The notes under the pieces were generated by a model. That model did no database searches and was not told where the DNA came from. It saw only the letters and a list, made by a program, of their open reading frames with translations. DNA of 64,000 nt. Origin: Mesorhizobium sp. PAMC28654 (lineage in GTDB: Bacteria; Pseudomonadota; Alphaproteobacteria; Rhizobiales; Rhizobiaceae). The position numbers and the translations under genes are program-made. The stretch covers positions 1,612,001 through 1,676,000 of the forward strand of contig NZ_CP085135.1 of assembly GCF_020616515.1 (NCBI RefSeq). The letters are read 5' to 3'. Shown here piece after piece: positions 37,127 through 46,289 of this stretch. Each line of letters opens with the position of its first letter. Position 1 is the stretch's first letter.

Positions 37127-38140
37127 CTATTTGACGTATCTTTCGACCGTCTGCTCGATGGCGCCGAAGATCGAATGCCCGGCCTTGTCCTTCATCTCGA
37201 TGCGCACGGTGTCGCCGAAGCGCAGGAACGGCGTTTTCGGTTCGCCACTCTCGATGGTCTCGATCATGCGCAGTTCGGCGATGCAGGAATAACCGGCGCC
37301 GCCTGCCGAGACCGGCTTGCCCGGGCCACCGTCCAGCTTGTTGGATACTGTCCCTGAGCCGATGATGGTGCCGGCGGCCAACGGCCTTGTCCTGGCGGCA
37401 TGGACGATGAGCGCCGGAAAATCGAAGGTCATGTCGACGCCGGCATTGGCGCGGCCGAACGGTTTTCCGTTGAGATCGGCAAGCAGCGGCAGGCTGACCT
37501 TGCCGCCATCCCAGGCGTCGCCCAACTCGTCCGGCGTCACCGCCACCGGCGAAAAGGCGGAGGACGGTTTCGACTGGAAGAAGCCAAAACCCTTGGCGAG
37601 TTCCGAACCAGTGAGCGCACGCAGCGTCACATCGTTGACCAGCATGACCAGCCGGATCGCGGCGCGGGCGTCATCGAGGCTGGCCCCCATAGGCACGTCA
37701 TCAACGATAACGGTCACTTCGGCTTCCATGTCCATGCCGAAGGCTTCGTCGGCCATGCGGATCGGATCGCGCGGTGCAATGAAGGAGTCCGAACCGCCCT
37801 GATAGATCAGCGGATCGGTCCAGAAGCTCGCCGGCATCTCGACGCCGCGCGCTTTCCGCACCAGTTCGACATGGTTCACATAGGCCGACCCGTCGGCCCA
37901 TTGATAGGCGCGCGGCAGCGGCGAATGGGCATCGTGTTCGTGAAAGCGCGCCGACGGCATCGCATTGTTTTCCAGCGATTCCGCTATTGTCGCGAGATGC
38001 GGCGCGATGCGTCGCCAGTCATCGAGTGCCGCCTGCAGCGTACGCGCCAGGAACGAGGCATCGGTGTACTGCGTCAGGTCGCGTGAGACGACGACGAGTT
38101 TTCCATCACGCGTCCCGTCCTTCAATGTGGCAAGCTTCAT
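37127..38140 (-). CDS. Fumarylacetoacetate hydrolase-family protein
   Basis: This 337-aa protein is a FAH-fold hydrolase and, by its place beside hmgA and hpd, probably fumarylacetoacetase, which yields fumarate and acetoacetate at the end of the tyrosine path. Motifs: EAEVTVIVDDVP (metal acid), VMLVNDVTLR, SKPSSAFSPV and IGSGTVSNK. It is the shorter bacterial type compared with the about 420-aa eukaryotic enzyme. ATG 38140 is preceded by GGGAGGA; the next upstream gene ends 15 bases away. Confidence 0.85.
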   Translation of the reverse strand: MKLATLKDGTRDGKLVVVSRDLTQYTDASFLARTLQAALDDWRRIAPHLATIAESLENNAMPSARFHEHDAHSPLPRAYQWADGSAYVNHVELVRKARGVEMPASFWTDPLIYQGGSDSFIAPRDPIRMADEAFGMDMEAEVTVIVDDVPMGASLDDARAAIRLVMLVNDVTLRALTGSELAKGFGFFQSKPSSAFSPVAVTPDELGDAWDGGKVSLPLLADLNGKPFGRANAGVDMTFDFPALIVHAARTRPLAAGTIIGSGTVSNKLDGGPGKPVSAGGAGYSCIAELRMIETIESGEPKTPFLRFGDTVRIEMKDKAGHSIFGAIEQTVERYVK

Positions 38141-38155
38141 GCGTCCTCCCAATCG

Positions 38156-38497
38156 TTATTCGTAGTATTTGCCGGCATAGAGAATTTTCGCGGCGGCCTT
38201 CCAGGAATTTTCGTTCGCTAGAAATGCCGGATCCAAGCGCAGGTGATCTGAGACGCAGGCTACTGCTGATTCGAGAAATGTGCTGATCGAATCATTTTCC
38301 CATCCATTCCAGCCAGAACCAGGGCCTGACGGCATGGCCGTCTGCCGACGATCCGCGTCGTCCCAGTCCTTCCTCAGAGCATCAATGAACCTGGTGAAAG
38401 ACCGGAGGTCCGTCACCTGATCAAGAAGGAAGTCAAGTTGTGACGCAGATGTCTCCGCAGACTCGCGCACCTCGTCCCAAAGCTTGTCGTTAGCCAT
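38156..38497 (-). CDS. DUF7660-like small protein
   Basis: This 113-aa soluble acidic protein shows the DUF7660-like pattern TRFIDALRKDWDDA then WENDSISTFLESAVACVSD; I infer the family by memory only. The start at ATG 38497 ([10 protein letters not shown]) is preceded by GGGAGTGAGG and overlaps the metallo-beta-lactamase gene by 8 bases. Thus it is embedded in an operon hmgA / metallo-hydrolase / this gene / fumarylacetoacetase-like gene. Function unknown. Confidence 0.55.
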   Translation of the reverse strand: MANDKLWDEVRESAETSASQLDFLLDQVTDLRSFTRFIDALRKDWDDADRRQTAMPSGPGSGWNGWENDSISTFLESAVACVSDHLRLDPAFLANENSWKAAAKILYAGKYYE

Positions 38498-39371
38498 CCT
38501 CACTCCCAAGCCCCACAACAAGGCCGTCACGGGCGATCGTCAAGTCGCCGGCCCAGGTTTTCCTGACGGCGGCGGCCCAGTCTGCCTCACCGATCTCGGC
38601 ATCATCGGCCGGAATGAGGTGATTGAGCACCAATCTGCCAATGCCGGCATCGCTGGCGATGCGGCCGGCCTCCTCGGCAAAACTGTGGCTGGCAAGCAGA
38701 TGCTCTTTCAGCCGTGCACCATTGCCGGTCTTGGCAACCAGCCGCTCGATGCCTTCCTCCAGCATGGCTTCATGCACCAGGATATCGGCACCTTCGGCAA
38801 AATCGGCGAGTGGCGGAAAGAAGGCCGTGTCGGCGGAGAACACCACGCTTTTGGCGCCATGCTCGAAGCGCAGGGCAAAGCAGTCGGTCACTGGCGGATG
38901 GTCGACGCGCAGCGCTGAAACCTTCAGGCCGCGTTGCTCGACCACCTGGCCCTCGCCAAATTCGTTGATGGAAACCAGCTCACGGATATCCGGCCGACCC
39001 TCATCAACGATGCGGATCTCGATGTCGAATTCCATCGCCTGGCAAAAGCGCTGCCAATAGTGGCCGATGCCGGGCGGGCCGAACACGCTGACCGGCATCG
39101 CCAACCCTGCCGTCCAGGCGGTATGCAGCAAAGGCCCCAGTTCCAGCACATGGTCGGAATGCAGATGCGTGATGAAGATCAGGTCGAGCGCCTTCAGGCT
39201 GATGCCGGTGTCGACCAGACCACGCGTCACGCCAAGCCCACAATCGACGACGATGATCCGCCCGCCGATGTCAAGCAACGACGAGCTCGGCCAAGGTCCG
39301 CCCGGCCGCAGCGCGGGGCCGCCCTTCGAGCCGAGAAGCACCAGCCGATCCGGCACTGGCGCTGCGCTCAA
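38490..39371 (-). CDS. Metallo-beta-lactamase-fold hydrolase
   Basis: A 293-aa MBL-fold protein with the H-x-H-x-D-H motif at 69-74 (THLHSDHV) and further ligands in VFSADTAFF and NHLIPADD. It resembles the arylsulfatase/RNase Z-type group. It starts in the hmgA stop (4-base overlap) and may act in homogentisate catabolism as a thioester or lactone hydrolase, but that is inference from operon position. Substrate unknown. Confidence 0.75.
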   Translation of the reverse strand: MSAAPVPDRLVLLGSKGGPALRPGGPWPSSSLLDIGGRIIVVDCGLGVTRGLVDTGISLKALDLIFITHLHSDHVLELGPLLHTAWTAGLAMPVSVFGPPGIGHYWQRFCQAMEFDIEIRIVDEGRPDIRELVSINEFGEGQVVEQRGLKVSALRVDHPPVTDCFALRFEHGAKSVVFSADTAFFPPLADFAEGADILVHEAMLEEGIERLVAKTGNGARLKEHLLASHSFAEEAGRIASDAGIGRLVLNHLIPADDAEIGEADWAAAVRKTWAGDLTIARDGLVVGLGSEDG

Positions 39372-40681
39372 GACCAGTCGCCCTCGGGCGTGCCATTGAA
39401 ACGCTTCTTCAGGTCTGCCCAGCAGTCGACGTAATTGTCCTGCCGGGTTTCCAGTTCGGCGCCGTAGCGGGTCAGCATCTGCGGAAAGCGGGTTTCGAAC
39501 ATGAAGGCCATGGTATTGTCGAGCTTGACCGGTTTCAGCTCCACGCGCGAGGCCTTTTCGAAGCCAGGCGCATCCGGGCCATGGGCCAGCATCAGGTTAT
39601 GCAGGCTCATGCCACCGGGAACAAAACCTTCTTCCTTGGCGTCATACTGGCCGTGGATCAGGCCCATGAACTCGCTCATGATGTTACGATGATACCAGGG
39701 CGGCCGGAACGTATCTTCGGCCACCAGCCAGCGCGGCGGGAAGATGACGAAATCGATGTTGGCGGTGCCTTCCTCGCCACTCGGCGCCGTAAGCACGGTA
39801 AAGATCGACGGATCGGGATGGTCGAACAGTATGGCCCCGACCGGCGAAAACGTCGCCAGATCATATTTGTAAGGCGCGTAGTTGCCGTGCCAGGCGACAA
39901 CGTCTAGCGGCGAATGGCCGATCTCGGTGACATGGAAATTTCCACACCATTTCACGGTCAGCCGACACGGCGTTTCCTTCTCCTCGAACCAGGCGCAAGG
40001 CGTCTTGAAATCGCGTGGATTGGCGAGACAATTGGCGCCGATCGGGCCGCGATCGGGCAGCGTCAGCTTGGCGCCGTAGTTCTCGCAGACATAGCCACGC
40101 ACTTCGGCATCGACCAACTCGACCTTGAAGACGAGGCCGCGCGGCAGCACCGCAATCTCGCCGGGCCGAAGCTCGATGACGCCCATCTCGGTGACGAAGC
40201 GCAGGGCGCCAACCTGCGGCACGACCAGCAATTCGCCGTCGGCGTTGAAGAAATGATCGTCGACCATCGAGCTGTTGGCGACATAGACATGTGCCGCCAT
40301 GCCGGTCTGCCCCAGCACATCGCCGGCGGTGGTGATCGAGCGCATGCCGGCCATGAAGTCGGTGGGCTCCTTCGGCATCGGCACCGGGTTCCAGCGATAT
40401 TGCCCTAGAGCCAGTTCGTGGTCGCCGACATTGGGGGCGCTCTTCCACAGCGGATAGTTAGCCGGCTTGAATCGGCCAGTGTGCTTTACGCTCGGCCTGA
40501 TGCGATAGAGCCAGGAGCGCTCATTGGTGCCGCGCGGGGCGGTGAAGGGAGAACCCGAAAGTTGCTCGGCATAGAGACCGTAGGCCGGCCGCTGCGGCGA
40601 GTTTCGTCCTTGCGGCAGCGAGCCGGGCAGCGTCTCGGTTTCGAAGTCGTTGCCGAAACCCGGCATGTAGGAAAAGGCCAT
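39368..40681 (-). CDS. hmgA: Homogentisate 1,2-dioxygenase
   Basis: This 437-aa non-haem iron enzyme opens homogentisate to maleylacetoacetate. The iron ligands H331 (YHRNIM), E337 (SEFMG) and H367 (AHGPD) match the human His335/Glu341/His371 with a constant offset of four. N-terminal marks are [22 protein letters not shown]. It heads the four-gene minus-strand operon, divergent from a MarR-family gene with an inverted repeat in the gap. Confidence 0.96.
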   Translation of the reverse strand: MAFSYMPGFGNDFETETLPGSLPQGRNSPQRPAYGLYAEQLSGSPFTAPRGTNERSWLYRIRPSVKHTGRFKPANYPLWKSAPNVGDHELALGQYRWNPVPMPKEPTDFMAGMRSITTAGDVLGQTGMAAHVYVANSSMVDDHFFNADGELLVVPQVGALRFVTEMGVIELRPGEIAVLPRGLVFKVELVDAEVRGYVCENYGAKLTLPDRGPIGANCLANPRDFKTPCAWFEEKETPCRLTVKWCGNFHVTEIGHSPLDVVAWHGNYAPYKYDLATFSPVGAILFDHPDPSIFTVLTAPSGEEGTANIDFVIFPPRWLVAEDTFRPPWYHRNIMSEFMGLIHGQYDAKEEGFVPGGMSLHNLMLAHGPDAPGFEKASRVELKPVKLDNTMAFMFETRFPQMLTRYGAELETRQDNYVDCWADLKKRFNGTPEGDWS

Positions 40682-40750
40682 AGCTTCCTCCCTTGCGCAT
40701 CCAGAAGACGCCAGGCGCCAGCCGGATGACCAAACTGGTTGCGTTTGTAA

Positions 40751-40775
40751 CCATTGAAAATGTAACTATCAATGG
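40751..40775. promoter_or_regulatory. Inverted repeat in hmgA-marR gap
   Basis: CCATTGA (40751-40757) and TCAATGG (40769-40775) form a 7-base perfect inverted repeat around 11 bases, midway between hmgA and the divergent MarR-type gene. Size and place fit a MarR operator. Confidence 0.45.
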
Positions 40776-40825
40776 CGACGAACATTGCCGCATCGCGTGT
40801 CGCGTAACTCTGAAAAGGCTGGTCC

Positions 40826-41293
40826 ATGGATCCGGAAATCCTCGAACTGGAAGCCTTCCTCCCCTATCGGCTCTATCGTCTCGCCGACGCCGTCAGCCGG
40901 GAATTCTCGACGATCTACAGGGAGCGTTACGGGCTGACACGGCCGGAATGGCGTACGCTCTCCGGATTGGGGCAACACGGCATGATGACCGCGAAGCAGC
41001 TCGGGGAGCAATCCGCAATGCACAAGACCAAAGTATCTCGTGCCGTGGCGGAGCTTGAACGGCGCCGTTGGCTCACCCGAACGCTCGACGAAAACGACCG
41101 CCGCGTCGAGCATCTGACGCTGACCCTGGCAGGGAAAGCCGCGTATCGTGAGATGGTGCCATTGGCCAAGACGTTCGAGCGGGCGTTGCTGGCCAGGCTG
41201 AGCGCCAACGAGCGGGCCTCCATCGTCAAAGGCGTCGTGTCGCTGGAAACCGCGTTGGGTCGGAGACAGCGGCCGTCGCCGGAGAAAATATGA
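40826..41293 (+). CDS. MarR-family regulator (HmgR-like)
   Basis: A 155-aa winged-helix regulator. The recognition region is QLGEQSAMHKTKVSRAVAELERR and the wing is RTLDENDRRVEHLTLT. Being divergent from hmgA with an inverted repeat between them, it most likely represses the homogentisate operon and perhaps itself; the ligand may be homogentisate. A nearby purine-rich ribosome site is weak. Confidence 0.8.
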   Translation: MDPEILELEAFLPYRLYRLADAVSREFSTIYRERYGLTRPEWRTLSGLGQHGMMTAKQLGEQSAMHKTKVSRAVAELERRRWLTRTLDENDRRVEHLTLTLAGKAAYREMVPLAKTFERALLARLSANERASIVKGVVSLETALGRRQRPSPEKI

Positions 41294-41427
41294 GACGGTC
41301 GCTCCGAGGTCGTAGCGCGTGAAGCAGGCATGGTCTCGCGATCATTTTCGATCCTTGCTTGCCCGACAGCGGATTTTCAGTGCTGTATGTCAGCTAGTGG
41401 ATGATCCATGAACGAATTGGGGGATGG

Positions 41428-42081
41428 ATGAAGTCGCTGATCGCGAGGCCGGTGGCTGTGATCGTTTTGCTGTTTGCCCGAGCCATCACCGCCGTCCGGC
41501 CGTTTTGGCATGAAGGCAGGCTGCCTCGCCGTCGCTCGATCTTCTTTGCCAACCATTCCAGCCACGGGGATTTCATCCTGATCTGGGCTGTTCTGCCGCC
41601 GCGCCTGCGCCGGCGGGTCCGCCCCGTAGCGGGCGCCGACTACTGGCTAAAATCCAAAATCCGAGGCTTCATCGGGCGCGACGTTTTCAATGCCGTCCTT
41701 ATCGAGCGCAACCGCGAGGGACGCACGATGGATCCTGTCGAGAGCATGGGGGAGGCGATGAAGGAAGGCTCTTCGCTCATCCTCTTCCCGGAAGGCACGC
41801 GCAACCAATCCGACGCGTCCTTGCAGCCATTCAAATCCGGCCTGTTCCATTTGGCGGCATTGCACCCGGATTTCGAGTTGGTGCCGGTATGGATCGCCAA
41901 TTTGAACCGGGTGATGCCGAAAGGCGAATTCGTCCCTATCCCACTGATCTGCACGGTGACGTTCGGCGAACCGATGCACCTGGCTGATGGCGAGGGCAAG
42001 GATATTTTTCTCGAGCGGGCACGTGGGGCGCTACTCGCGCTGGCGCCGAAAAAGGCAGCGGCCGAAAGGGTAGAGGAATGA
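41428..42081 (+). CDS. 1-Acylglycerol-3-phosphate acyltransferase-like
   Basis: A PlsC-type acyltransferase of 217 aa with the HX4D motif in ANHSSHGDF and the phosphate-binding FPEGTRN. A hydrophobic N-terminal anchor (PVAVIVLLFARAI) places it at the inner membrane. GGGGGA precedes ATG 41428, so this start is preferred over ATG 41401. It overlaps cdsA by four bases, so it belongs with phospholipid synthesis: acyl transfer, then CDP-diacylglycerol, then head-group transfer. Confidence 0.82.
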   Translation: MKSLIARPVAVIVLLFARAITAVRPFWHEGRLPRRRSIFFANHSSHGDFILIWAVLPPRLRRRVRPVAGADYWLKSKIRGFIGRDVFNAVLIERNREGRTMDPVESMGEAMKEGSSLILFPEGTRNQSDASLQPFKSGLFHLAALHPDFELVPVWIANLNRVMPKGEFVPIPLICTVTFGEPMHLADGEGKDIFLERARGALLALAPKKAAAERVEE

Positions 42082-43028
42082 GCCCGACCCAATTCGACAT
42101 GATGGTTCTCGTGCTCGGCGTCTTCGGGATACTGCTCGTGGCCTCTTTCGTAGGGCAGATCCTGGAACGACGCTTGTCGCCAGACGGCTCGAATCCGGCC
42201 ATCGAGAACCTCAACGCCCGCATCAATGCCTGGTGGGTGATGGCAATCCTCATCGCCCTAGCCTTCATCGCCGGGCGCATCGGCGTCCTGCTTCTCTTCG
42301 GCTTCTGTTCCTTTGCCGCACTTCGCGAATTCGTGACGTTGACCAATACGCGGCGTGCCGACCACTGGGCGCTGGCCACGGCGTTTTTCGTCGTGCTGCC
42401 GGTGCAATACGTCCTGCTCTGGATCGAGGACTACGAGATCTTTTCCGTTTTCATCCCGGTCTATGCCTTCCTGTTGATACCCATCATCTCGGCTGTGCGG
42501 GGCGATACCCAGCACTTCCTCGTGCGAATTGCCGAGGTGCAATGGGCGCTGATGATCTGCGTCTTCTGCGCCTCGCATGTGCCGGCTCTTCTGACGTTGC
42601 ACATTCCTGGCTACGAAGGCCGCAATGTGCTTCTGATAGCCTTCCTTGTCATCGTCGTGCAGTTGAGCGACGTGCTGCAATATATCTGGGGGAAGATGAT
42701 CGGACGTACGAAGATCGCCCCAAGGCTTTCGCCGTCCAAGACGGTTGAAGGTTTCCTCGGCGGCATTGCCAGCGCCAGCCTCATCGGCGCTGGTCTGTGG
42801 TGGATCACGCCGTTCTCTCCTCTTCAGGCGGGTGCGATGGCCTTCCTGATCACGCTGATGGGTTTTTTCGGCGGCCTTGTGATGTCGGCCATCAAGCGCG
42901 ACCGCGGCGTGAAGGACTGGGGCCATCTGATCGACGGCCACGGCGGCCTGATCGATCGGCTGGATTCGGTGGTTTTCTCCGCTCCGATCTTCTTCCACCT
43001 CACGCATTACTTCTGGTCGCAGGCATGA
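42078..43028 (+). CDS. cdsA: Phosphatidate cytidylyltransferase
   Basis: This 316-aa integral membrane enzyme makes CDP-diacylglycerol from phosphatidate and CTP. About eight transmembrane helices are seen. The family signature is near the C terminus (SAIKRDRGVKDWGHLIDGHGG then LIDRLDS), with metal-binding aspartates. A preceding cytosolic motif LSPSKTVEGFLGG is also standard. It lies between the acyltransferase (ATGA overlap) and a CDP-alcohol transferase. A second, housekeeping cdsA elsewhere would not be surprising. Confidence 0.9.
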   Translation: MSPTQFDMMVLVLGVFGILLVASFVGQILERRLSPDGSNPAIENLNARINAWWVMAILIALAFIAGRIGVLLLFGFCSFAALREFVTLTNTRRADHWALATAFFVVLPVQYVLLWIEDYEIFSVFIPVYAFLLIPIISAVRGDTQHFLVRIAEVQWALMICVFCASHVPALLTLHIPGYEGRNVLLIAFLVIVVQLSDVLQYIWGKMIGRTKIAPRLSPSKTVEGFLGGIASASLIGAGLWWITPFSPLQAGAMAFLITLMGFFGGLVMSAIKRDRGVKDWGHLIDGHGGLIDRLDSVVFSAPIFFHLTHYFWSQA

Positions 43029-43108
43029 CATTCCCCGCTATTACAGCGTCGTTGCCATTCGTGGCGACCGCGTCCAATCGACGTTCCGAAAACGCGATGA
43101 GGCAGTGA
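43025..43108 (+). CDS. 27-aa ORF bridging cdsA and next gene
   Basis: MTFPAITASLPFVATASNRR, then SENAMRQ: ATG at 43025 overlaps the cdsA stop (ATGA) and its TGA at 43106-43108 overlaps the ATG of the next gene (TGATG). It thus links two cistrons exactly. It could be a real small protein or merely a translational coupling device. There is no database evidence. Confidence 0.35.
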   Translation: MTFPAITASLPFVATASNRRSENAMRQ

Positions 43109-43752
43109 TGAACACGGGTGATCGCAGACCGCTTGCAAGCCGCGACACGCGCTGGGCGCAAGCGACGGCCAGGCGTCTCGCCACACTTTCCGTGACCCCC
43201 AACCAGATTTCGCAGGCCAGCATCCTCGCCGGGGCGCTGGCCGGCGCCGCCTTCTGGCTTGGCGGACAGAGCGACGGCACGGCGCGTTTGCTGCTGTTGC
43301 TGGGTGCTGCGCTGTTGTGCCAGTTGCGCCTGCTCTGCAATCTGTTCGATGGAATGGTCGCCGTCGAAGGCGGCAAGGCGTCGGCCGATGGGCCGTTCTG
43401 GAACGAATTCCCGGATAGGATCGCCGACATCGCCATCATGGTCGGAATAGGCTACGGCGTCGCCATGCCTGGCCTTGGCTGGGCAGCGGCCTGCTTTTCG
43501 GTTCTCACCGCCTATGTGCGGGAACTCGGGCGTGCCAACCAAGCGCCGAGCGATTTCTCCGGCCCGATGGCCAAACCGCATCGCATGGCGGTTGCAACCG
43601 TCGCTGCAGTGCTGTCGTCCGGAGAGTTCCTCTGGAATGGCCGCAATGAGGTCTTGACGATCGCGCTTGCCATCATCGCGATCGGTGCCGCCGCAACTGC
43701 GCTGCGACGCGCCTGGCGACAGGTCCGATGGCTGAAAACCATGCGACCCTAG
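43108..43752 (+). CDS. CDP-alcohol phosphatidyltransferase-family protein
   Basis: A 214-aa membrane protein of the CDP-alcohol phosphotransferase superfamily, downstream of cdsA. The hallmark DG(x)2AR(x)8G(x)3D(x)3D appears as DGMVAVEGGKASADGPFWN then EFPD: the Arg after Ala is Val and the third Asp is Asn. Two aspartates and both glycines remain. The change may define a distinct subfamily, possibly with another head group. The C-terminal helices (VLTIALAIIAIGAAATAL) are hydrophobic. ATG 43108 overlaps the small ORF. Confidence 0.75.
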   Translation: MNTGDRRPLASRDTRWAQATARRLATLSVTPNQISQASILAGALAGAAFWLGGQSDGTARLLLLLGAALLCQLRLLCNLFDGMVAVEGGKASADGPFWNEFPDRIADIAIMVGIGYGVAMPGLGWAAACFSVLTAYVRELGRANQAPSDFSGPMAKPHRMAVATVAAVLSSGEFLWNGRNEVLTIALAIIAIGAAATALRRAWRQVRWLKTMRP

Positions 43753-43768
43753 CTTCCGGCGCGACGGC

Positions 43769-44803
43769 CTACCAGTCCATCACCACCTTGCCTGAACTGC
43801 CGCCGCGCATCGCGTCGAAGCCGGCCTGGAAATCATCGATGCCGATGCGGTGGGTAATGAGGCCGGAAACATCCAGCGGGCCCTGCACCAGCGCGATCAT
43901 CTTGTACCAGGTCTCGAACATCTCGCGGCCGTAGATGCCCTTGAGATGCAGCATCTTGAAGATGACCTTGTTCCAGTCGATCTCGAAGCCGGTCGGGGCG
44001 ATGCCGAGAATTGCGATCTTGCCGCCATTGTTCATGGTGTCGATCATGTCGCGGAAGGCGGGTGCGGCGCCGGACATTTCGAGGCCGACGTCAAAACCCT
44101 CGGTCATGCCAAGCGCCGGCATGACATCGCGCAGCTTCTCCTTCGAGGCATCGACGACATGCTGGACGCCGAGTTTCTTCGCCAGCGCCAGCCGCACCGG
44201 GTTGATGTCGGTGATGACGACTTTTCGCGCACCGACGCATTGGGCGACAAGCGCGCCCATGATGCCGATCGGCCCGGCGCCAGTGACCAGCACGTCCTCG
44301 CCGACGAGATCGAAGGAGAGAGCGGTGTGAACCGCATTGCCTAGCGGATCGAAGATCGCGGCGATCTCATCAGAGACGTCGTCGGGGATCGGCACGACAT
44401 TGTGCTGAGGGATGGCCAGATATTCGCCAAAAGCGCCGGGGCGGTTGACACCCACGCCGAGGGTATTGCGGCACAGATGCCCCCTGCCCGCACGGCAGTT
44501 GCGGCAATGGCCGCAGACGATATGGCCTTCGCCTGAAACGCGCTGGCCGACCTTGTATTCCGTCACTGCCGCGCCGAAATCGGCGACCGTCCCGACAAAC
44601 TCATGGCCGGTCACCATCGGCACCGGCACCGTCTTCTGCGCCCACTGGTCCCAATTGTAGATGTGGACATCAGTGCCGCAGATCGCCGTTTTCTTGATCT
44701 TGATCAGCACGTCGTTGGGGCCGATCTCCGGCACCGGCACCTCTTCCATCCAGATGCCCGGCTCGGCCTTGGCCTTCACCAGCGCCTTCATCATGTTCGA
44801 CAT
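43769..44803 (-). CDS. tdh: L-Threonine 3-dehydrogenase
   Basis: This 344-aa zinc alcohol dehydrogenase family enzyme oxidises L-threonine to 2-amino-3-oxobutyrate with NAD. Catalytic zinc ligands: C42 ([12 protein letters not shown]), H67 and E68 (GHEFVG); the structural zinc cysteines are in [15 protein letters not shown]; the Rossmann motif is [10 protein letters not shown]. It follows kbl by 52 bases, in the usual kbl-tdh order. Confidence 0.95.
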   Translation of the reverse strand: MSNMMKALVKAKAEPGIWMEEVPVPEIGPNDVLIKIKKTAICGTDVHIYNWDQWAQKTVPVPMVTGHEFVGTVADFGAAVTEYKVGQRVSGEGHIVCGHCRNCRAGRGHLCRNTLGVGVNRPGAFGEYLAIPQHNVVPIPDDVSDEIAAIFDPLGNAVHTALSFDLVGEDVLVTGAGPIGIMGALVAQCVGARKVVITDINPVRLALAKKLGVQHVVDASKEKLRDVMPALGMTEGFDVGLEMSGAAPAFRDMIDTMNNGGKIAILGIAPTGFEIDWNKVIFKMLHLKGIYGREMFETWYKMIALVQGPLDVSGLITHRIGIDDFQAGFDAMRGGSSGKVVMDW

Positions 44804-44855
44804 TCTGTTGTCCCTTGAATCTCTTGATCCGGAATCGCTTTCCGATTTCGGCCGT

Positions 44856-46043
44856 TCAGGAAATCACGCCCAATTCCCTACCAACTTCGGCGAACGCGGC
44901 GACCGCACGATCGATGTCCGCGATGGAATGCGCCGCCGACATCTGCGTGCGGATGCGCGCCTGCCCCTTCGGCACGACGGGGAAAGAGAAGCCGATGACA
45001 TAGATGCCGCGCTTCAACATGCGCGCCGCCATCTCCTGCGCCAGCGTCGCGTCGCCCAGCATTACCGGAATGATCGGATGGTCTGCCCCGGCCAGCGTGA
45101 AGCCGAACTTGCCCATCTCAGACCTGAACCGCGCCGCATTGGCATATAGGTGTTCGCGCAAGGCATCGCCATTTTCGATCATATCGAAAACCCGGATCGA
45201 AGCGCCAGCGATCGCCGGCATCAGCGTGTTGGAAAACAGATAAGGCCGCGAACGCTGCCGTAGCCAGTCGACCACCTGTCTCTTACCCGACGTATAGCCA
45301 CCGGATGCGCCACCCAGCGCCTTGCCGAGCGTACCGGTGATGATGTCCACCCTGCCCTCGACGCCGCAATGCTCAGCCGACCCCCGCCCGTGTTTGCCAA
45401 CAAAACCAACAGCATGGCTGTCGTCCACCATCACCATGGCATCGTATTTTTCGGCGAGGTCGCAGACGCCCTTCAGATTGGCGATGATGCCGTCCATGGA
45501 AAAGACGCCATCGGTGGCGATCAGCCTGAACCGGCAGTCCTTGGCCTCTTTCAGACGAGCCTCGAGATCGGCCATGTCATTGTTGGCGTAGCGAAACCGC
45601 TTTGCCTTCGACAGCCGAACGCCGTCGATGATCGAGGCATGGTTCAGCGCATCGGAGATGATGGCGTCCTCTTCGCCGAGCACTGTCTCGAACAGGCCGC
45701 CATTGGCGTCGAAACAGGAGCCGTAGAGGATGGTGTCCTCCAGGCCAAGGAAGGATGAAATCGTCGCCTCGAGTTGCTTGTGCTCCTCCTGCGTACCGCA
45801 GATGAAGCGCACCGACGCCATGCCATAACCATAGCGGTCGAGGGCCTTCTTCGCCGCCTCGCGCAGCTCGGTGCTATCAGCAAGACCGAGATAGTTGTTG
45901 GCGCAGAAATTCAGCACTTTCTCGCCGCCGACTTCGATCCGCGCCGATTGCGTGGAGGTGATGACGCGCTCGGACTTGTAAAGGCCGGCCGACTTCAGCC
46001 CGGCAAGCTCATTGTCGATGTGGGAAAGGAATGCGGTGGTCAT
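44856..46043 (-). CDS. kbl: 2-Amino-3-ketobutyrate CoA ligase
   Basis: This 395-aa PLP enzyme cleaves 2-amino-3-oxobutyrate with CoA to glycine and acetyl-CoA. PLP lysine K241 lies in [16 protein letters not shown]207 and H210 are in [12 protein letters not shown] 46043 begins [17 protein letters not shown]; the reading frame is open further upstream, but that part is not homologous. It is divergent from the GGDEF-EAL gene. Confidence 0.96.
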   Translation of the reverse strand: MTTAFLSHIDNELAGLKSAGLYKSERVITSTQSARIEVGGEKVLNFCANNYLGLADSTELREAAKKALDRYGYGMASVRFICGTQEEHKQLEATISSFLGLEDTILYGSCFDANGGLFETVLGEEDAIISDALNHASIIDGVRLSKAKRFRYANNDMADLEARLKEAKDCRFRLIATDGVFSMDGIIANLKGVCDLAEKYDAMVMVDDSHAVGFVGKHGRGSAEHCGVEGRVDIITGTLGKALGGASGGYTSGKRQVVDWLRQRSRPYLFSNTLMPAIAGASIRVFDMIENGDALREHLYANAARFRSEMGKFGFTLAGADHPIIPVMLGDATLAQEMAARMLKRGIYVIGFSFPVVPKGQARIRTQMSAAHSIADIDRAVAAFAEVGRELGVIS

Positions 46044-46289
46044 GATCAGGCCTTGTTCAATGTCTGGATTGACTGTCGTACCGCGCGCGCGAAAAATCCA
46101 TCGCAAATGCGACCGCTTCGGTGGCCTTTGCAACGCCGAACGGAATACTGCCACTGGCAGGCGGCGCGCCCGATGGATGTTCAAATGCGCCTGTGCCGGG
46201 AAAGAGCCCGATAACCATTTCGTGAGCTTTCCGACACGGTCCCTGTTGCCGTCCCCTTGACTTCCAAACCTGTTAACACTTGCACGCCA

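Noticed and set aside
46044..46289. Glycine riboswitch before kbl
   Set aside because: No tandem aptamer-like conserved cores seen in this gap.
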